In this document: positions 59,665 through 64,000 of the stretch, piece by piece
How the letters are laid out: every line of letters starts with the position of its first letter
Numbering within the stretch: position 1 is the first letter of the stretch
NCBI RefSeq assembly: GCF_000499845.2
Contig: NC_023750.2
Span: forward strand, 5,019,478-5,083,477
DNA: 64,000 nucleotides
Origin: Phaseolus vulgaris
Lineage: Eukaryota > Streptophyta > Magnoliopsida > Fabales > Fabaceae
Reading direction: 5' to 3'
Made by a program: the position numbers and the translations under genes
Notes under the pieces: generated by a model
The model's input: only the letters and a program-made list of their open reading frames with translations
What the model was told of the DNA's origin: nothing
Database searches by the model: none

Positions 59665-59785
59665 ATATTAAAAAGTAGACTTTAAGTCTAACTCAACCTC
59701 ATAAAACCGGCTTATAAAGTGAGGTTTGCACCCACTTATATACTATAAAATGTCCTAATCTCTAGTCGATGTGAGATCTCCAACA
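59665..59785 (-). repeat. TRIM LTR, single copy
   Basis: On the minus strand it begins TGTTGGAGATCTCACATCGA and ends CTACTTTTTAATA, with GGTGCAAACCTCACTTTATA inside. Same family and orientation as 57405-57735. The flanking 5-mers do not match, so it may not be a simple solo LTR. Confidence 0.75.
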
Positions 59786-59907
59786 AAATGTAAAATGAGT
59801 TAGAAGGAACAAAATAAAAAAACTGTACTTATTATTGTACTTATGGTAGCTGTTAAAAAAGAGTATCAGAATGATTCCATTATGGTATATTGGTTCCATT
59901 AAAAGTG

Positions 59908-60070
59908 TTAGATATAATTAGATATTATTAAATATTATAGATATTGTTAGATATTTCATATTTATGTAATGGGCGTAACCCATATGTTTCTTTTCCTATA
60001 TAAACATAATCCTATGTGTTCAATATACACAAGGGGATTTACCCTATTCTTTTTTTTACTTTAATAAAAA
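59908..60070 (+). repeat. Possible LTR fragment of a copia-type element
   Basis: Starts TGTTAGATATAATTAGATAT and contains CCTATATAAACATAATCC and GTGTTCAATATACACAAGGG, the layout of a TATA box and transcript start in a Tnt1-like LTR. No terminal CA or target duplication was identified. Confidence 0.4.
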
Positions 60071-61495
60071 GAATATTATGTTGAAATTGATCAACCAACT
60101 TGCCGATGTGTATAAAAATGATAGTATTTTAAATCATTACATGAAGATTACATTTTTGTATCATCTATAACACATCTTTTAAGGTGTATGTTAAAGAATG
60201 GCATGCAGACCATAGTCTTCAAACTCCTAAGGATATAATAATACTAATGAAAATGCTTATCTTACTTGGAGGAATTAATTACGTGGATCAATTGTGGAGA
60301 GACAATTAGACAAGCATAGGTGTCAGGGAAGTTCAGTGAGAAAGGTAGATTAAAAGGTCACCTAAGAGCAAAGTTGTCACTGGTGGATGGAGGAAGGAGA
60401 AAACTCTAGGTGTAACCATTTGAAATTGTATTGCTAATATATGACTTGAGGGTGGAGGACCGATTGTGTGAAATACTTTTATATGAAACAGCTAGTTTCT
60501 TCAATTGAATAGTAATTTGAATACACTATTTCAGATGCCAACTTCCTTGCATCTTTACAACTATTATTGAAAATATTAGGATTAATATTACTTGTCATTG
60601 CTACTTGATGTTCAAGCAATTGTTAGCAATAGATAGAATACCTTACTCTGGAAGAATCGCATGGTTAACACAAGTGTGTCTCTCATTCTACAAAGAAAAG
60701 GATAATGAACACTGTTAATCATGTTTGTAAAATACAGTAACATTCAAATTTATATTTGTCGTGCTGGAAATTGAAATCAAAGTCATGAATCACTGAGCAG
60801 AATAAATATCAAAGATGGAAGTAAATAAACTTTGGAACAATTGGTATATTACACGAGGAGATAAGACAAATGAAAGAGATTTATGAGTATATTCACATTT
60901 CAAAATAATTGTAATTGTTTTCAATGACATCGCAGAAACATCAGCTAGTAGCAGTTTACCTAATGAAGCATCCACTGGATGCTAAATTTAAGTCAGACAT
61001 TCTCAAGGGCACTTATGGAGTGTAACCAACGGCATTTTTTCAATATCATTCATTCTAACATAATGTTAAAGCAAAATACAGCAATGTTATTATTACCTGA
61101 CACTATATGTGCTTAGAGGATGAGAAGACCCATCTGAGCATGTTAACACAAATTGCACCGAGAGACCAGATGGAACCTTAATCTGAGAGAATCCATAAAA
61201 CAAGTGTGATTTAAGTCTAAGAAGAAATAACATCTGCTGAAGAATTTTCAAACCAGAAGATAGCGTTATTATAATGATGAGTTTCCAACATATGTATATG
61301 TCAAGCTATATTTCAAACAATAATTTGATGTCATATGTATGCAAATATTTTCACGAGCGTTTTGCAGAAAAGCTATCAAGTTTGATCAATTCAATGCCGT
61401 TATAACCAGTAAATTTCTATCCAATTAAAAGAGAGAAAGGAAACTCCTAGACCTTTTATGCAAAGGTGAGGAGCTTAGCATTCACCCCAAGTCTG
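60071..61495. other. Spacer with one candidate exon
   Basis: Mostly without coding resemblance. The one coding-like piece is listed separately at 61097-61182. Confidence 0.45.
61097..61182 (-). other. Candidate orphan exon
   Basis: On the minus strand an 86 nt open stretch reading [20 protein letters not shown], then HPLSTYSVR is bounded by TCTCAG and GTAATA, good splice signals. No flanking exon could be joined with confidence, and I do not recognise the protein. It may be a relic of a lost gene. Confidence 0.25.
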
Positions 61496-61737
61496 AGTTA
61501 ATACACTTATATAAGTGAGTGCAAACCTCACCTTATAAACCGATTTTGTAAGGTTGAGTTGAGCTTAAAGTCTACTTCTTAAAATTGTATCAGTGTCATT
61601 TAGAATCTAACCTAGCAAGAGTTTATTAGGTCTATCTTGCCACCTACTATCGGACTACTTAATAGTCTCACGCATGAGTTGGTTGGTTTCGACGTGAGGG
61701 GTGTGTTGGAGATCCCACATTGACTAGAGATAAAGTT
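61496..61737 (+). mobile_element. TRIM-like element, plus strand, cut by copia insertion
   Basis: 5' LTR remnant (61496-61582) with GAGTGCAAACCTCACC, then a decayed primer site TTGTATCAGTGTC, an internal region with CTACTATCGGACTACT, purine tract GTGAGGGGTG, and a 3' LTR beginning TGTTGGAGATCCCACATTGA at 61702. The 3' LTR is interrupted after about 35 bp by the copia LTR. Confidence 0.75.
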
Positions 61738-61984
61738 AGTGTTGCATAATCAAGAGAATTATGCTGTAATTAAGTGCAGATTCCATTTTATATTTATTAG
61801 GACAGATTTGTTAGTGATTTGATTTGATTTGTACAGCTTTAAACAACCATTATAATTGTCTTTTATTACCTATTATTTCTTTCCTTAATTAGGTTGTAAA
61901 ACAGTCTATAAATAGAGACTGTAATCACATTTGTAATACACATCGGAAATACATTCTATCTATTTCTTTATATTCCTTTCAACT
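61738..61984 (+). repeat. 5' LTR of the copia element (about 247 bp)
   Basis: TGTTG start, CAACT end (probably CAACA originally), TATA-type promoter TCTATAAATAGAGACTG near the middle-right, immediately followed by the primer site. Confidence 0.8.
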
Positions 61985-62119
61985 TGGTATCAGAGCTCCT
62001 GATCTGGGAGACTCTGTTTCTGCAATTTTTTGGCAGCCTTCATTGCTGCAATTACTTTTCTGGGCAGCCTTCATTGCTGCAATTACTTTTCTAGGCAGCC
62101 TTCATTGCTTGCTGCAAAT

Positions 62120-62515
62120 ACTACTGTTGCCAACCGTCGACTACCACCGACCTCTGATGTCGACCTCCGTAGCCGACTTCGACGGCGACCTCTGCTATTG
62201 ACCAACGTTGCCGACCTCCGTAGCCGACATCGACAACGACCTTCGTTGTCGACCGATGTTGCCAGACGTTGCCGACCTCTGACGCCGACCTCTACCTCCG
62301 CTGCCGACCTCGACGCCGACCTTCGCTACCGACCAACGTTGACAGACGTGCCAACCTCCGACGCCGACCTTTACCTCTGCTGCCAACCGACGTAGCCGAC
62401 CTCGACGCCGACCTTCGCTGCTGACCGACGTTGACAGACGTGCCGACCTCCGCTGCCGACCGAAGTTGACCGCTGCTGACGCCGACCTCCGCCGACGTTG
62501 ACCGCTACTGCTGGA
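62120..62515 (+). repeat. GC-rich degenerate repeat in the copia leader
   Basis: Many imperfect copies of a 12-15 bp unit related to GCCGACCTCCG and GACGTTGCCGACC. Open frames on both strands follow from composition. It lies between the primer site and the gag start. Confidence 0.75.
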
Positions 62516-62586
62516 TTTTTTTTCCAGCATTTTTTTTCCAAACAGAATCACCACCAGTTTTGTCGTATTTCGGTCAACTCTTACCA

Positions 62587-64000
62587 ATGTCGACTAACAA
62601 CACAACCTCTCTTAGCTCCAATGATTTGCCGATGTTGCAAAGCAGTTATCATCTGGAAACAACTACCTACAATGGGCCCAGTTGGTTCGTGCTACTCTTA
62701 AAGGAAGGAAGAAATTGAGTCACCTAGAAGGAAACCCTCAAGCCAAAACTGATTCGAAATATGAAGACTGGGACGATGAAGACTCTCTTATCATGACCTG
62801 GTTATGGAATTCTATGACGCCAGAGATTAGCCGAAATTGTATGTTCTTCTCCACTGCTAAGGAGATTTGGGAAAACCTTTGTCAAACATACTCTATGAAA
62901 AAAGATACTGCAGCATGGTACGAGATAGAAAACAAGATCTTTCATACCAGCCAAGGGAGCCTTTCAGTAACTAACTACTATGGTATGTTGAATGGTTTAT
63001 GGATCGAATTAGATCAATAGATGAAGTGCACAAATGACTCTATTGCACTAACACAATTTCTTGAAAGGGTACGCATATTTAAATTTCTTTTTGGATTAAA
63101 CCCTGAATTTGATCCAATTAGGATTCAGATTTTGGGAAAGGAAAATTTCCCTTCTCTCTCAGAGGCTTTTCACATTGTACGAGGGGAAGAAACTCGGAGG
63201 TTAGTAATGTTGGATGGGGGCAACTCCGTTGATAGTTCAGCTCTAAGTACTAACAACTCTGGTGATAGTTCAGCTATGGCGACTGGCAAGGGCCCTATAA
63301 AAGGTTCATTTCCTTCATTTGGAAAGTCTCCCACAAAGGCTAATCGTGAAGATCGTTGGTGCAGTTATTGTAAAAAGACAGGTCATACTAAGGAAAGGTG
63401 CTTCAAACTTCATGGAAAGGAGAAGGTCTTGGAACGTATTGGAGGATTCAAAGGTACCATACAAAGGCATGCTAATCAAGCATCATCTGACTCTGAAAGT
63501 ATGACCTTACCTTTCCCTCAAATAGCAGAGGAGGTCCCCTCACTTAGCAAAGAAGAGTTGGAACGTTTACGAGCTCTCATGTACTCTCTTAGTAAGACTA
63601 GCTCTTGTTCTTTAACCATGAGTGGTAAGAGTTCTAGTTTCTTATCCTTTAATGCTTCTGGTACTGAGAATATCTGGATTATAGACTCTGGTGCGACTGA
63701 TCATATGACACCTCATTCCTCTTATTTTTCATCCTACAATGCCTTATCTTATAACCAACATATTACTGTAGCTAATGGTTCCAATACCCCCATTACTGGT
63801 CGTGGTAATATCCACCTTCAACCTTCCTTCCTTTTAAAAAATGTGCTTCATGTTCCCAACCTATCTAATAACCTCTTGTCTATTCATAAGATTACCCAAG
63901 ATTTAGATTGTGCAGTGACATTTTTTCCTTCCCATTGTGTTTTTCAGGATCTTGCCACGGGGAAGACAATTGGACTTGCTAAAGAGCAGGGCGGGTTATA
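62587..64000 (+). pseudogene. Copia gag-protease, partial, with frameshift and stop
   Basis: ATG at 62587 (MSTNNTTSLSSNDLP). A frameshift near 62655 precedes NNYLQWAQLVRATL, the usual gag start region of this group. The gag core (WLWNSMTPEISRN, EIWENLCQTYSMKKD) follows. A TAG at 63018-63020 replaces one residue after ELDQ, and the frame then resumes (FLERVRIFKFLFGLNPEFD). A CCHC zinc knuckle CSYCKKTGHTKERCFKLHG lies near 63360-63415. The aspartic protease motif WIIDSGATDHMT is near 63675-63710. The pre-integrase region (VLHVPNLSNNLLSIHKI) runs to the window end. As read it cannot be translated through without correcting the two lesions. Confidence 0.88.

Larger units (their letters stand above)
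61738..64000 (+). mobile_element. Ty1/copia retrotransposon, 5' part, runs off the window
   Basis: A short LTR (61738-61984) beginning TGTTGCATAATC with TATAAATAGAGAC near 61910, an exact initiator-Met tRNA primer site TGGTATCAGAGC (61985-61996), a GC-rich leader, then gag and protease. The 3' LTR lies outside. It sits in the 3' LTR of the TRIM; the candidate target duplication is GTTAG (61733-61737). Confidence 0.88.

Overview
This is a plant nuclear window and almost certainly a legume. The clues are an AT-rich background, GT-AG introns, a SURNod19 (stress up-regulated Nod 19) gene end, an LHP1/TFL2 chromodomain gene, and repeats I recognise from Phaseolus/Vigna/Glycine-type genomes. All of this was read by eye; no search was run. 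Only one complete, apparently intact host gene is present, the LHP1 homologue on the minus strand (28399 down to 18552, six exons). A second host gene, SURNod19, contributes only its last two exons (1-526). Most of the rest is transposable elements (TEs), many with exact boundaries and target-site duplications (TSDs).

Layout. 1-526: 3' end of SURNod19. 799-5270: an inverted pair of related LTRs, one a full solo LTR (2085-3349), beside an old CACTA TNP2 transposase relic. 5271-9451: AT-rich, no gene seen. 9452-15882: a 6.43 kb MULE with a perfect 9 bp TSD. It carries a FAR1/MuDR-type transposase fused to an OTU protease domain and a convergent plant-mobile-domain (PMD) gene, each broken by one TGA. 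15883-18551: intergenic. 18552-28399: LHP1, whose fourth intron (6.9 kb) holds a Ty3/gypsy relic and a MITE-like hairpin. 28400-31169: upstream region and AT-rich spacer. 31170-50552: a nested stack. A minus-strand Ty3/gypsy relic was split by a 7.8 kb CACTA (31828-39634; TNP2 plus an En/Spm-Ulp1 protease gene) and by a Ty1/copia element (39688-49556), whose left LTR in turn received two solo LTRs of another family. 50553-54835: AT-rich, with a small inverted-repeat element, TA microsatellites and a 188 bp tandem duplication. 54836-56095: a 1.26 kb non-autonomous MULE whose two ends match the larger MULE end for end. 56488-56607: a decayed 5S rRNA copy. 57405-61737: TRIM-type LTR elements around a mosaic of intron-less gene fragments (VTT/TVP38 family, in inverted duplication, and an MFS_5 transporter). 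61738-64000: the 5' part of another Ty1/copia element running off the window.

How the pieces relate. LHP1 reads H3K27me3 in Polycomb-type silencing; it sits inside a TE-dense block, and several TE genes have the C-to-T changes expected of methylated, silenced DNA. The two large DNA transposons belong to different superfamilies, yet both carry a ubiquitin/SUMO-type cysteine protease (OTU in the MULE, Ulp1 in the CACTA) and both have subterminal arrays of short palindromes. The MULE array motif, CGGATA-N4-TATCCG, is shared with its non-autonomous relative 39 kb away. I regard the OTU-plus-PMD MULE and its palindrome arrays as the least ordinary content of the window.
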